From: Acinetobacter ihumii
GTDB taxonomy: Bacteria; Pseudomonadota; Gammaproteobacteria; Pseudomonadales; Moraxellaceae
Direction of reading: 5' to 3'
DNA length: 64,000 nucleotides
Assembly: GCF_900625095.1 (NCBI RefSeq)
Contig: NZ_LR130760.1
Location: 2,924,903-2,988,902 of the forward strand
Shown: positions 10,654-20,357 of the stretch, piece after piece
Numbering within the stretch: the first letter of the stretch is position 1
Layout of the letters: every line of letters begins with the position of its first letter
Notes under the pieces: model-generated
What the model saw: the letters and a program-made list of their open reading frames with translations, nothing else
The model's database searches: none
Told to the model about the DNA's origin: nothing
Program-made: the position numbers and the translations under genes

Positions 10654-11820
10654 ATGATGAGAGCTCAATGGATGAATAAAACGCTACTTGCAGTCAGTAT
10701 TCAAATCTTTATGGTGGGTGGAGTGTATGCCGCTGATGTCAAAGCACAGGACGTGCCTGAAGACTCAGCTTCTGCAACGGCATTTACACAACCTGATCCA
10801 AATGCAACCGCAGTACAGCCTGAGGATCCACCAGCAATTGAACCTGCGCCTGTTGCACCAGATCAAGTAACGCCAGCACAACCAAACAGTGCTGCTGAAG
10901 CTTTGCAGAAACAAGAAGGTGATGCGACTCAGGAAAGCAACCTACAAGAAGTTTTTACATCAAATGAGCGTCAATACTCTTTAATTAAAAGAGGGGAGAT
11001 CTCGACCTATTATGATATTGATTATACGTATTATCGTGATAGTCAGCTCAATCTCGCTATTCAGGATGGTAGTGTTGCACAATTGCGTGTCGATGAAGAT
11101 GCAACGCATACATTGACCAACACCTTCACCTTACAATATGGTCTACGTGATAACTTGACCTTATCAACCTCTTTACCTTTTGTAGCTAAATCAGATAATT
11201 TAAAAGATACCACCACAGCGGGTTTAGGTGATATTTCTTTTGGCGCACGTTGGGAACCATTTCCATTAAAAGCAGGACGTTTACCTTTAATTCTGTTTGG
11301 TAACGTGTCAACTAAAACAGGCGACAGCCCTTACGAAATTAATCCAAATAAAGATCTCTCTACAGGTAAGGGATATTATTCAGCAGGTATTGGTGCAAGT
11401 ACTCGTAAATATATTGATCCAGTGGTTTTGTTTGCTTCAGTTTCTGCGAACTATGGTTTTAAAGAATCTGGAATCAATCAAATTCGTGGTAACCGAATTA
11501 TTGATGAGTTTGATCCGGGAATTAGTGGCGGGTTTGCATTTGGTTTTGCTTATTCGTTTAACTACGATGTTTCGTTGACGATGTCTTATCAGCAAAGCTT
11601 TAATACAGAAAGCGAATTTACGTATAATACTGGCGAGACTTATAAGCCCGCAGACCAAACCAGTGCCACTTTCTCTATTGCTTTGGGTGTTCGAGTTTCG
11701 CCAGATACGATTGTCAACGGTACATTGGGAATCGGTTTAACTGAAGATGCACCAGATATATCACTCGGTCTATCTTTCCCACTGGATATTGTGGGTTTTG
11801 CTAAAAAAATTCGTAACTAA
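10654..11820 (+). CDS. filC: Outer-membrane beta-barrel protein FilC
   Basis: Protein of 388 residues with a signal peptide (cleavage expected after VYAAD region), a Pro/Ala/Gln-rich stretch at about residues 30-90, then a domain of alternating strands typical of an outer-membrane barrel (FTLQYGLRDNLTLSTSLPFV, GLGDISFGARW, ASVSANYGF, LGVRVSPDTIVNGTLGIGL). It resembles transporter-like or phenol-degradation MetA-type barrels in general texture, but I cannot name a substrate. Two ATGs at 10654 and 10657 are equivalent starts. It lies between filB and filD in a tight same-strand run. Confidence 0.65.
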   Translation: MMRAQWMNKTLLAVSIQIFMVGGVYAADVKAQDVPEDSASATAFTQPDPNATAVQPEDPPAIEPAPVAPDQVTPAQPNSAAEALQKQEGDATQESNLQEVFTSNERQYSLIKRGEISTYYDIDYTYYRDSQLNLAIQDGSVAQLRVDEDATHTLTNTFTLQYGLRDNLTLSTSLPFVAKSDNLKDTTTAGLGDISFGARWEPFPLKAGRLPLILFGNVSTKTGDSPYEINPNKDLSTGKGYYSAGIGASTRKYIDPVVLFASVSANYGFKESGINQIRGNRIIDEFDPGISGGFAFGFAYSFNYDVSLTMSYQQSFNTESEFTYNTGETYKPADQTSATFSIALGVRVSPDTIVNGTLGIGLTEDAPDISLGLSFPLDIVGFAKKIRN

Positions 11821-11834
11821 CGGGAGTCATCGGT

Positions 11835-13499
11835 ATGATATACCTGAGACTACGCCCGTTAGCTGCTGCAATTTTTTTAACGGGCTTTTCAAGCGTGGCG
11901 TTTGCGCAGCTTGGACAAAACTTATCTGTTGATATTCGCTCATTATCTTTGGGGAACGCAGTCACGGCTGATCCACCGGGGATTAGTGCTATTCACTTCA
12001 ACCCTGCGGGTTTGGCTAAAATTGAAGGCTTGCAGACCGATGTACAGGGGATTGTCGCTAACTTTAATGTACAGCGCGACCTTTCTGCACCAGCTGGATA
12101 TAACGTATTTGGTTACTCTGATGATCCACTGGTCTGTAATGACGCACCAGAAAATCCATCGAGTTTATGTACTGATTTTAAAGGAACAGTGAATGCTGAC
12201 GTAGAATACGCCAGTATTTATGTGCCTATTTTTAAAAAAATGGTTGATTTGGGGGAGGGCGTTCCAATTGCTGCTCCTACAGCAGGTATCGCTTATAAAC
12301 CACCGGGTTCTAAAGTCACCTATGCAACTGCTATTTATGCTCCTTTGATTGTGGGTTATGGCTCTGAAAATGGCAATCCCGGAAATTTCATGGGACAACA
12401 GGTTGCCTTTGAGCGTATTACTTATTTATCACCTTCCTTTGCTTTTCAGGTGAATGATGAACTTTCACTGGGTGCATCGCTGGGTATGTCTTATCAGGCA
12501 ATTTCGTTAAAAACGGATTTACGTTTTCCAAACGAGCTGATTGGTGTACTTCGTATGGTCGATGAAGTGGTGTGTTCCCCATTTCGTGACAACTCAGATA
12601 TTATTACAGACCTTTTACTTTTAGGCTTGTGTAATGCCAATGAAGGGCTTAATCCATTTGCTAAGTTTGGTCAACTTAAAGCAACGATGGAGCAATCATT
12701 AGCCCCGAGTTATAACTTGGGTTTAATGTGGGAACCATCGGATGATTTCGCATTTGGTATGGTTTACCAGAGTGAAAGTAAGACAAGAATGAAAGGCAAA
12801 TATTATATTGATAATGCCAATGCACCAAGAGAACTTATTCGTGCCTTAAATTCGTCTGCAACGGGTCAGATTTTTGCAGCGATTTTAGGTTTTCCATCTT
12901 ACATTCCAGCAAGTGAATCTGGTTTAGTGTCAATGGATCTTAAATATCCTGCACATTTTCAAGCAGGGATTAAATATAAAGTTTTGCCTGACTTACAAAT
13001 TAACTTTGATGTAGGTTGGACCGATTATAAACAGTGGGATGAGTTTAGGTTTGAATTTGATCGACAAGTTTCAGCACTTAAAATTGCAAAATTACTTTCA
13101 CAGGGTGTGACAGATACGACTTTATCTGTGCCATTAAAATTTACTTCGCCTTGGAGTTGGGGGATTGGTGTGGAATATTCTGCGACCGATCGTCTGAAGT
13201 TGCGCGCTGGTTATGAACCACGTACGTCAGCCACACCAAATGATAAACGTAATACTCTGATTCCGATTAACAATGCACAGCTGTTTGGTATGGGCTTGGG
13301 TTACCGCTTTGATGCAGATACAGACATTGATTTAACCTTGGCCTTCTTGCGTAGTCGCGATAATATTCCTGCATGTTCAAGTAGCTTATCTAATGCATGT
13401 GGAGTAGATAATTTAATTTTAAATCCTTATGCGGGATTAAATGTGAGAACCAATACCCAAGTGACTATTTTGGGGATTAACTATAGAACAAGATGGTAA
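11835..13499 (+). CDS. filD: FadL/OmpP1-type outer-membrane protein FilD
   Basis: Protein of 554 residues with a signal peptide ending at VAFAQ and the hallmark FadL-family N-terminus, LGNAVTADPPGISAIHFNPAGLA, which in E. coli FadL forms the hatch of a long-chain fatty-acid channel. Barrel strands continue to the end and close with an aromatic C-terminal residue (NYRTRW). Two Cys-containing insertions (near residues 96-114 and 245-265) are unusual for FadL. Within the fil run it could move a hydrophobic molecule or a secreted Fil protein; this is inference. It overlaps or abuts filE. Confidence 0.75.
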   Translation: MIYLRLRPLAAAIFLTGFSSVAFAQLGQNLSVDIRSLSLGNAVTADPPGISAIHFNPAGLAKIEGLQTDVQGIVANFNVQRDLSAPAGYNVFGYSDDPLVCNDAPENPSSLCTDFKGTVNADVEYASIYVPIFKKMVDLGEGVPIAAPTAGIAYKPPGSKVTYATAIYAPLIVGYGSENGNPGNFMGQQVAFERITYLSPSFAFQVNDELSLGASLGMSYQAISLKTDLRFPNELIGVLRMVDEVVCSPFRDNSDIITDLLLLGLCNANEGLNPFAKFGQLKATMEQSLAPSYNLGLMWEPSDDFAFGMVYQSESKTRMKGKYYIDNANAPRELIRALNSSATGQIFAAILGFPSYIPASESGLVSMDLKYPAHFQAGIKYKVLPDLQINFDVGWTDYKQWDEFRFEFDRQVSALKIAKLLSQGVTDTTLSVPLKFTSPWSWGIGVEYSATDRLKLRAGYEPRTSATPNDKRNTLIPINNAQLFGMGLGYRFDADTDIDLTLAFLRSRDNIPACSSSLSNACGVDNLILNPYAGLNVRTNTQVTILGINYRTRW

Positions 13500-13501
13500 T
13501 T

Positions 13502-14800
13502 ATGTTTAAAAGTGGTCGACCAATTCATTATATCTCAATGATACTTGTGACATGTGGAACAGTATCACTGGGATATGCTGCGGATTTTTTTACGATTATT
13601 GGCCCAGATGGTCGTCCTTTGGTGATCCCGCGTGATCCTGTTGCGGTTAAGCAAGCGCAACCTTCGCACTCATTGCCTCAGCCTACAACTCCGGCGAAGG
13701 ATTCAAACACTTTACCCAACTCACTTAAAAGTCAAAAGTCGCCATCTAAAGTGATTAATCAGCCTAACGGAGCCGATCAAAAAAGCAAATCTGAACCAGA
13801 TCAATCTGAAATAGCATCTAGCAATTTAGACTCCAAAAAAGCTTCAAGTCCGGTCATTACACAATCCATAGAAAAGCAAACCATTCAAATAGAGTCTGAA
13901 ACGGCTCAGAGCAAACAAACCATTCAAGAAACAGAAGCAATTCAACAGCGCTCTTCTGAAAATACCACTCCTGCTGTTTCGCAAGCATTAAAACAAGCAG
14001 TAAAAGTTGCCCCCAAGCAGGTTTCCGCTGTTCAAACCTCGAATCAGCTTAAAACAGATCAACCGAGTCGTGCACCAGAGTCAGTCGATGCAGATCAGCA
14101 TATTGTGGAGCTGAATGGTGAAAAATATGTGGATAGTGAATATTTAGAAGATAAAGAATTTAATCTTGAAGGAAAGAAACGCTTTTATATGATGCCAGAA
14201 GGGATTGTCGATGCTCGTTTAGGCGCTGTACGTATGCAACCTGAGCAACGTGAAAAAGGGGTAAGTAAATCCTTTGTTAAATCACTTTTAAAAAAGAATG
14301 AAACCCAGAAAGAACAAGAAGTTTTGGCATTATCTGCAACGTATTACCGATTACCTAAAGAACAAGTGGTTGAGAATCTTGAAACGACTTGTTTTAGTGG
14401 TAAAAAAATGAAAGATGCAAAGTTATTCAATGTGGAAAAGCAGATTGGTCTTTGGCCTAGAAAGCCACTTAAAGATACATTTGATTATGACGTAGTCAAG
14501 CTTTCAGCACCGTTAAAGCAGCTTAAATTGACCTCTTATGCAACGACAGATCAGGAACCTACATTTTATTGGCCGTTCGTGGTTTTTCTGGACAAAAATG
14601 GCTGTATTTTAGAGGGCGTTAGTGGCTACAAAAATCAGGAATATTCTGCCACCATGTTACAGCATGCTGCAATTGAAGGAACGATAAGACTTCCCGATCA
14701 AACCTCCTATATTTTGCTGACGCCTTTAGCCTCGGCCTTGGATGTTCAGGAAAAATCTTTATCAAATCAGGGACAAATAAAATTAACGGCGATTCGTTAA
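13502..14800 (+). CDS. filE: Periplasmic low-complexity protein FilE
   Basis: Protein of about 432 residues. It has a signal peptide (ISMILVTCGTVSLGYAAD), then a long Ser/Gln/Lys/Pro-rich disordered region to about residue 200, then a folded C-terminal domain beginning near ADQHIVELNGEKYVDSEYLE. An upstream ATG at 13493 overlaps the filD stop, and neither start has a strong ribosome site. Annotated in Acinetobacter as a putative pilus-assembly protein on the basis of the locus; I see no chaperone or usher motif. The long flexible linker fits a periplasm-spanning role next to two barrels. Confidence 0.6.
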   Translation: MFKSGRPIHYISMILVTCGTVSLGYAADFFTIIGPDGRPLVIPRDPVAVKQAQPSHSLPQPTTPAKDSNTLPNSLKSQKSPSKVINQPNGADQKSKSEPDQSEIASSNLDSKKASSPVITQSIEKQTIQIESETAQSKQTIQETEAIQQRSSENTTPAVSQALKQAVKVAPKQVSAVQTSNQLKTDQPSRAPESVDADQHIVELNGEKYVDSEYLEDKEFNLEGKKRFYMMPEGIVDARLGAVRMQPEQREKGVSKSFVKSLLKKNETQKEQEVLALSATYYRLPKEQVVENLETTCFSGKKMKDAKLFNVEKQIGLWPRKPLKDTFDYDVVKLSAPLKQLKLTSYATTDQEPTFYWPFVVFLDKNGCILEGVSGYKNQEYSATMLQHAAIEGTIRLPDQTSYILLTPLASALDVQEKSLSNQGQIKLTAIR

Positions 14801-14819
14801 TCATTAAAGTGATTGTATT

Positions 14820-16757
14820 ATGAAAAAACAGATACTTATTCCTTTTACCTTAACTGCACTTATGACTGCACTGAGTGGATGTGGTGGAGAGGGTGGAAAT
14901 ATTAATGTAGAGCCGCCGGGAAGTAATGGTGTTACTGCGAGTACCAGTTGCTCTACGACAGCCAGTGATTGCTTGGAATTTGTGTTCGATTATCCAGTGG
15001 CAGGCCTAAACTTTGATTGTAGCAGTGATACCACCAATCATTATATTACTCAGAATAGTTCAAATGCTGTTTCAGGTGCTTGTAAGTTAGGTGACACGGT
15101 TACTTTCTCGATCAAAGGCCAAGGCACAGATAAGCAGATTAAATTAGGCGCGGTCGATTTAAAAACAATTACATCTTTAAAAATTTCCGATGCACCGATT
15201 TCATTGGTGGATATTGCAACCGCGATGGTGGGTAAGGCACCAGCCAGTTTAACTCAGGATGACGAAACCATTAAAGTCGCCATGGCTTTGGTTAAAATTT
15301 TTCAGGCAGCGGGCGTCGCAAATGAAAATAATACGGTCGGAGACTTACAACCTGTTGATCTGGATGAAGATTATAAAAGTAATTTGAAAAATATTAATCA
15401 GTCGATTGATGTGAGTAATTTTAAAGATGGTTCTTATGCAGCTATTTTAAAACCATGGGTAGATGTATCCATAGTCAGTGATCAAAGTGCATTCGATGTT
15501 GTCAACAAAATGTTGAATATGCAAAATGCAGGAAGTTTCCAGTCTGATTTCCTACCATGGCCATTAACTACTGATAGTAATGTTGATCAGCAATATATTG
15601 AAGGGTTCCATGGTAAGAGTTTATTGGGTAATGAGATTATTGCCAATATGTATCTTTTGTCAGACCGTACCGGCCACACTTTGGGTTATGGTTTGCAATG
15701 GCGAGGCAAACCAGATGATAAAACAGCTGGAGGATCTATCATTGGTGACTCTTTAAAACGCCTTACACTAATCAGTAAAATTGCGCCGAAGAAAATGAAT
15801 GCTGATGCGCAGACCAACTGGATTAACCCATTAAATAAAAAATTAGCAAGCAATGCGCCATTTGTTTTCTCAATGGCAGATCAAAGTGGAGATGCATTGC
15901 GATTAACGCAAGGACGTTTATTAAACGGCTATATTATTGCAGGTACTGAACCCGTATATAAACAGGTAACTGCTGCCAAAGAAGGCGATAGTGCAAGTTA
16001 TGGGAAATGGTCACAACAATTTGGTCCAGAGCAGTTCGATGGCTCAATTGATATTTCTAAAACCAATCCAATTACTTATTTAGATAAGAAAATTTTAACC
16101 ACCCAACACAATGTGAAAACAGGGGGCTACTATGTTTTCCCAATGTTTGCCACCTTAATTGTCAAATTTGACGATAAGACCATTCCAGATGTTAAGTTGG
16201 GTATTGTGATTGACGAAAATGGTGATATCCGTTCAGATATTAAACCACAAGCAACAGCGAATGATATGTCAGGCACCTGTGCAACTGTAAACCCGAACAG
16301 TATGATCGATAATAATGGTGTCCAGCAATTCCGTATAGGCACCACAGGTGCAGGCAATTATGCAGAAACGGATAAATCTCTTACCATCCGTATGATTTTA
16401 GCTAATTCCAAGTTTGGTTTATTAGATGGTTTAATTTTGGGACTTAACCAAAACTTGTCTGTAAGAGCGGGTGAAGGTACAGGACAAAATTCCCAGACGC
16501 TTAATTCTAGTGGGGTAAAGATTAACCTGCATAATTTGCTGACTGATAACAGTACCAGTCGTGGCGTGAATATTACGAATTTTAATAACTTAACAGCCAA
16601 CTGGATTAACATTCATGCGGCCTATCAAAAAGTTTATAATGGAATTAAGGATATTTCTCCAGCACCTACGCAGGAACAGATTGATCTCGCAAAACGTGTG
16701 AATGGAACCTTGGCAATAGAATTACCAAGTTGTTATAGCATTAAGCAAAAACCATAA
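14820..16757 (+). CDS. filF: Outer-membrane lipoprotein FilF
   Basis: Large lipoprotein of 645 residues. The signal peptide ends in the lipobox LSGC, with the acylated cysteine at about residue 21 followed by Gly-rich sequence, so it is probably sorted to the outer membrane. Several cysteines in the first 80 residues (STSCSTTASDCLEF, DCSS, GACKLGD) suggest disulfides. No enzymatic motif is recognised. It ends the filB-filF run and is followed by a strong terminator. Putative pilus-assembly naming is by locus only. Confidence 0.65.
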   Translation: MKKQILIPFTLTALMTALSGCGGEGGNINVEPPGSNGVTASTSCSTTASDCLEFVFDYPVAGLNFDCSSDTTNHYITQNSSNAVSGACKLGDTVTFSIKGQGTDKQIKLGAVDLKTITSLKISDAPISLVDIATAMVGKAPASLTQDDETIKVAMALVKIFQAAGVANENNTVGDLQPVDLDEDYKSNLKNINQSIDVSNFKDGSYAAILKPWVDVSIVSDQSAFDVVNKMLNMQNAGSFQSDFLPWPLTTDSNVDQQYIEGFHGKSLLGNEIIANMYLLSDRTGHTLGYGLQWRGKPDDKTAGGSIIGDSLKRLTLISKIAPKKMNADAQTNWINPLNKKLASNAPFVFSMADQSGDALRLTQGRLLNGYIIAGTEPVYKQVTAAKEGDSASYGKWSQQFGPEQFDGSIDISKTNPITYLDKKILTTQHNVKTGGYYVFPMFATLIVKFDDKTIPDVKLGIVIDENGDIRSDIKPQATANDMSGTCATVNPNSMIDNNGVQQFRIGTTGAGNYAETDKSLTIRMILANSKFGLLDGLILGLNQNLSVRAGEGTGQNSQTLNSSGVKINLHNLLTDNSTSRGVNITNFNNLTANWINIHAAYQKVYNGIKDISPAPTQEQIDLAKRVNGTLAIELPSCYSIKQKP

Positions 16758-16770
16758 AATATCGTAACTA

Positions 16771-16800
16771 AAAAGGGCAATCAAAATGATTGCCCTTTTC
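16771..16800. terminator. Bidirectional terminator between filF and a Nudix gene
   Basis: AAAAGGGCAATCA pairs with TGATTGCCCTTTT across a three-base loop. With A and T runs on both sides it can serve filF on the plus strand and the converging Nudix gene on the minus strand. Confidence 0.85.
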
Positions 16801-16843
16801 GTATTTCAATACGCTACTCAATAATCGGTACAGCCTAAAAAAC

Positions 16844-17392
16844 TTAACCCGTATGATCCAAACGCGTACCTAAAGTTTCCAGATGTACAGGGAAATGCTG
16901 ATTTTTACGATCAGCAAAATAATGTTTTAAAGTTTGTTCGACACTTGGAAATGCCAATTCACCCCACGGGATGTCTTGTTCTTCAAACAAGCGGCATTCG
17001 ATACTTTCTTCGCCTGCACCGAACTGTCCATCAATTAATTTTGATTTAAATAGAACATATATTTGTCCGATACGCGGAATGTTATACATGCAATATAAAT
17101 GTTCAATGTCAATTTCAGCTTCCGCTTCTTCACGAGTTTCTCGTGCTGCACCTTGTTCCATGGTTTCAAATAATTCCATATAACCTGCTGGAAGCGTCCA
17201 GAGACCGTAACGCGGTTCAATGGCACGACGGCAGAGCAACACTTTATTTTCCCAAATGGCTAAGGCACCACAAATCAGCTTGGGGTTTTCATAATGAATA
17301 TGACCACAGTGGGGACAGACACGACGAATTTTCTGATCGCCTAAAGGAATTTTATCTTCAGTTTGGTGTCCGCAAACAGTGCAAAAACTCAT
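16844..17392 (-). CDS. Nudix hydrolase with N-terminal zinc ribbon
   Basis: Hydrolase of the Nudix superfamily, about 182 residues. The N-terminus has a four-cysteine zinc ribbon (CTVCGH and CPHCGH). The Nudix box follows as GYMELFETMEQGAARETREEAEAEI, matching the GX5EX7REUXEEXGU pattern except at the final positions. This combination is seen in NudC-like and related ADP-ribose or nucleoside-diphosphate hydrolases, and the substrate cannot be assigned. An ATG at 17401 is also in frame; 17392 is chosen because the ribbon then starts at MSFCTVCG. It is divergent from the next Nudix gene across about 120 bases. Confidence 0.85.
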   Translation of the reverse strand: MSFCTVCGHQTEDKIPLGDQKIRRVCPHCGHIHYENPKLICGALAIWENKVLLCRRAIEPRYGLWTLPAGYMELFETMEQGAARETREEAEAEIDIEHLYCMYNIPRIGQIYVLFKSKLIDGQFGAGEESIECRLFEEQDIPWGELAFPSVEQTLKHYFADRKNQHFPVHLETLGTRLDHTG

Positions 17393-17514
17393 AATCATCA
17401 TCGGGTGTAAAGATGACTCAGCATAACTGAAATTTTCGACTTTCGCATCATTTCTATACGAACAGCGTGCTTTTTCAGCTATGATGAAAACAACTACAAC
17501 AAAGAGAACAGGGC

Positions 17515-18132
17515 ATGGTAACGCAAGATCTCACACAACTTTTGCAGCAACGATTACGTTTCTCAAAACGCACTTCGTCTGCACAAGCTGCCGTGCTGAT
17601 TGCGATCACGCATGAACCAGAACCAAAGGTATTATTAACTCGGCGTTCGACACAATTATCCAATCATGCAGGTGAGGTCTCATTTCCTGGAGGCAAGCGT
17701 GATCCGGGAGATACCAGTAATATTGTGGTGGCATTAAGGGAAGCGCAAGAAGAAACAGCTTTAAATCCCTTTGATGTCGAATTGATTGGTGATTTACCCA
17801 TGCAACAGGCACGTAGTGGAATGCTGGTCAAACCCGTGGTAGGGCTTATTCCTCCTAAAGTAGATTTGATTGCCCAGCCGACAGAAATTGATCGTATTTT
17901 TTTCGCTTCATTATCGCAATTATTGAAAGCACCTGCCACGCCTTATGAAGTGAAATATGCGCATCAATCCCTCTATTTTCCAAGTTTAAGAGTTGAAGAT
18001 GAGGTGATTTGGGGGCTGACGGCACGTATGCTGATTTCTTTATTCCATTATGGTCTAAATTATCAGAAAGATTGGCCATTTCTTTTAAATGCGCCACACT
18101 TTAAGCCCAAAAAATTAAACTCAAGAAATTAA
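17515..18132 (+). CDS. Nudix CoA pyrophosphatase-like hydrolase
   Basis: Nudix enzyme of 205 residues, probably splitting CoA or acyl-CoA into 4'-phosphopantetheine and ADP derivatives. The CoA-pyrophosphatase (UPF0035, NudL/Nudt7-type) signature LLTRRSTQLSNHAGEVSFPG runs directly into the Nudix box GGKRDPGDTSNIVVALREAQ followed by EETAL. The C-terminal VIWGLTARMLISL segment is also family-typical. The next gene begins about 40 bases after the stop, so the two may be co-transcribed. Confidence 0.87.
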   Translation: MVTQDLTQLLQQRLRFSKRTSSAQAAVLIAITHEPEPKVLLTRRSTQLSNHAGEVSFPGGKRDPGDTSNIVVALREAQEETALNPFDVELIGDLPMQQARSGMLVKPVVGLIPPKVDLIAQPTEIDRIFFASLSQLLKAPATPYEVKYAHQSLYFPSLRVEDEVIWGLTARMLISLFHYGLNYQKDWPFLLNAPHFKPKKLNSRN

Positions 18133-18172
18133 ATCCATAAAATTGAATAAGTTAAAATTTGAACAGGATGTG

Positions 18173-18712
18173 ATGAATATGATGTATCGTTTTGAAGGAC
18201 ATTCACCAAAGGCACTCATTGAACCTTGGGATGGCTGGATCGCGGATAATGCGACCGTAATTGGACAAGTTGAACTCGGGCAGCAGGTGAGTGTCTGGTT
18301 TGGTGCGGTCATTCGCGCTGATAATAGTCCAATTCGTTTAGGACATTTTACCAATATTCAGGAAAATGCAGTATTGCATACAGATGCAGGGATTGAACTT
18401 CATATTGGCGAATATGTCACTGTTGGTCATCAGGCAATGCTACATGGCTGTACAATTGGTGATAACAGTTTAATCGGGATTAACGCCGTGGTACTTAATC
18501 ACGCTGTAATTGGTAAAAACTGTATTATTGGTGCAAATGCTTTAATCCCTGAAGGAAAAGTGATTCCAGACAATTCAGTGGTGATGGGGTCACCGGGGAA
18601 AATCGTCAAAACACTGGATGAAGCAGGGGCTGCTAAATTACGTTTGAGTGCTTTACATTATGCTGAACACTTTAAACGCTTTCAGCAATTGCGGCCTTTT
18701 TCCTTTGAATAA
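18173..18712 (+). CDS. Gamma-carbonic anhydrase family hexapeptide protein
   Basis: Left-handed beta-helix protein of the YrdA/PaaY gamma-carbonic anhydrase family, about 179 residues. Hexapeptide repeats run from ATVIGQVELGQQVSVWFGAV through IGDNSLIGINAVVLNHAVIG, and the metal-site histidines occur in NAVLHTDAG and GHQAMLHGC. Catalytic activity as carbonic anhydrase is not assured for this subgroup. The ribosome site AGGA at 18165-18168 favours the ATG at 18173 or 18179 over an upstream in-frame TTG at 18143. Confidence 0.88.
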   Translation: MNMMYRFEGHSPKALIEPWDGWIADNATVIGQVELGQQVSVWFGAVIRADNSPIRLGHFTNIQENAVLHTDAGIELHIGEYVTVGHQAMLHGCTIGDNSLIGINAVVLNHAVIGKNCIIGANALIPEGKVIPDNSVVMGSPGKIVKTLDEAGAAKLRLSALHYAEHFKRFQQLRPFSFE

Positions 18713-18836
18713 TTCAAAGAAATCGCAGTATGCAAACCGCGCTTTTTTGTATCCTTCAAACTGAACATCTCGCCTAACTAGACGTTGTAGAGTATGATAG
18801 CCAACGTTTTTTAATTAAATTATGGCGTGGAGTTGC

Positions 18837-19508
18837 ATGAAAGTTCTGGCATTGGAAACGGCGAATGAGCATTGTTCAGTTTGCTTGATAGATCAATCAA
18901 ATGAGCTTTTTTTTCAACTAGATACCCAATCCAAAGCACAAACACGTACCATTTTGCCAATGATTGAACAGGCAATGCAGGTTGCGCACAGCACTTATTC
19001 AGATTTAACCGCTATTGCATTTAGTCGTGGACCGGGTTCTTTTAGTGGTGTGCGTATCAATGCTGCTGTGACTCAAGCACTGGCTTGGGCAAATGATTTG
19101 CCTGTGATTCCTGTTTCTACATTACAAGCACTGGCGCAAGCAGCTTATCGCCAATTGCAACTCACTCAGGTGACTGCGGTTTTGGATGCACGGATGCAGG
19201 AAGTGTATCTGGCGAATTTTAGCTGTGATGAAAATGGCATTATGCAACTTCAAGGCGAAGAACACCTGTTAAATTATGAGTTGGCACAATCTTATGCTCA
19301 GTTTTCCTGTGTGGGTTCGGGGGCCAAACTTATTTCTTCTTGCGTTTCTGAACAAAACAATGCAATCAGTCCATCTGCGCGTGATATCGCGTTAATTGCT
19401 CGACATGAAGCTCAACAAGAGTGTTGGGTCAGTGCAGAACAGGCATTACCCGTCTATTTGCGTGATAATGCATGGAAAAAAATTGCTGAACAAGGTAAAG
19501 CGAATTAG
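18837..19508 (+). CDS. tsaB: tRNA threonylcarbamoyladenosine biosynthesis protein TsaB
   Basis: Scaffold subunit that works with TsaD and TsaE to make t6A37 in ANN-decoding tRNAs. The 223 residues match TsaB. The ASKHA-type N-terminus (MKVLALETANEHCSV) and the AFSRGPGSFSGVRI segment are typical, followed by LDARMQEVYLANF. The ATG at 18822 would add MAWSC; 18837 is preferred because GGAG sits just before it and the protein then begins as usual. uppP follows after nine bases. Confidence 0.93.
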   Translation: MKVLALETANEHCSVCLIDQSNELFFQLDTQSKAQTRTILPMIEQAMQVAHSTYSDLTAIAFSRGPGSFSGVRINAAVTQALAWANDLPVIPVSTLQALAQAAYRQLQLTQVTAVLDARMQEVYLANFSCDENGIMQLQGEEHLLNYELAQSYAQFSCVGSGAKLISSCVSEQNNAISPSARDIALIARHEAQQECWVSAEQALPVYLRDNAWKKIAEQGKAN

Positions 19509-19516
19509 GACACTTT

Positions 19517-20341
19517 ATGGATCTTTTACTGCTATTAAAAGCAGCGATTATGGGAATTGTGGAGGGTATTACCGAATTCCTTCCAATTTCAAGCACCGGT
19601 CATTTAATCTTAGCTTCTGAGTTGATGAACTTCTGGACCCCAGAAAAAAGTGCTGTATTTGTAGTTGCAATTCAAATGGGTGCGATTGCTGCGGTGATCT
19701 ATGAATATTGGTCGCGTCTTTGGGGGGCAGCCACTGGCATGGTGACGGGTGAGGAAAAAGGTCGACGCTTGGGCATTAGTCTCATTCTTGCCTCTATTCC
19801 GATCGTCTTGGTTGGACTGACCTTTGGTCAAACCGTCAAAGAACTCTTATTTAATGATATTCCGGTTGCCATGGGCTTGATCATTGGTGGTTTGATCATT
19901 ATCTGGATTGAGAAAAATCCACGTAAGGTGAATGCTGTTGAGGTTGAAAATATTAGCTTAAAACAAGCCATCTGGATTGGTCTCATACAGGTTTTATCCT
20001 TAATTCCAGGTACATCCCGTTCAGGTGCAACTATTATCGGGGCCATGTTCTTAGGGGTATCCCGTAAAGCAGCCACTGAATTTTCTTTCTTTTTGGGGAT
20101 TCCTGTCATTATTGGTGCAGGGCTATTAGATTTGTATCAAAGTCATGATGTATTTCAGACCCAACAGGACTGGGCAGTGTTGGCTGTTGGTCTACTGGTT
20201 TCATTTATTTCAGCCTTGCTATTGATTCGTGCATTGGTGGCTTATGTTGCCAAACGCGACTTTATGATTTTTGCATGGTATCGAATTTTTTCTGGTTTGC
20301 TCATTTTACTGTTTGCTTTTACGGGCTGGAAGCTGTGGTAA
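19517..20341 (+). CDS. uppP: Undecaprenyl-diphosphatase UppP
   Basis: Integral membrane phosphatase that recycles undecaprenyl diphosphate to the monophosphate carrier for cell-wall synthesis and can confer bacitracin tolerance. The 274 residues carry the BacA/UppP signatures [15 protein letters not shown] near residue 15 and [20 protein letters not shown] near residue 160, with about eight hydrophobic segments. It lies between tsaB and rsmJ in a close same-strand series. Confidence 0.97.
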   Translation: MDLLLLLKAAIMGIVEGITEFLPISSTGHLILASELMNFWTPEKSAVFVVAIQMGAIAAVIYEYWSRLWGAATGMVTGEEKGRRLGISLILASIPIVLVGLTFGQTVKELLFNDIPVAMGLIIGGLIIIWIEKNPRKVNAVEVENISLKQAIWIGLIQVLSLIPGTSRSGATIIGAMFLGVSRKAATEFSFFLGIPVIIGAGLLDLYQSHDVFQTQQDWAVLAVGLLVSFISALLLIRALVAYVAKRDFMIFAWYRIFSGLLILLFAFTGWKLW

Positions 20342-20357
20342 ACAAAAGGGGGTGTTA

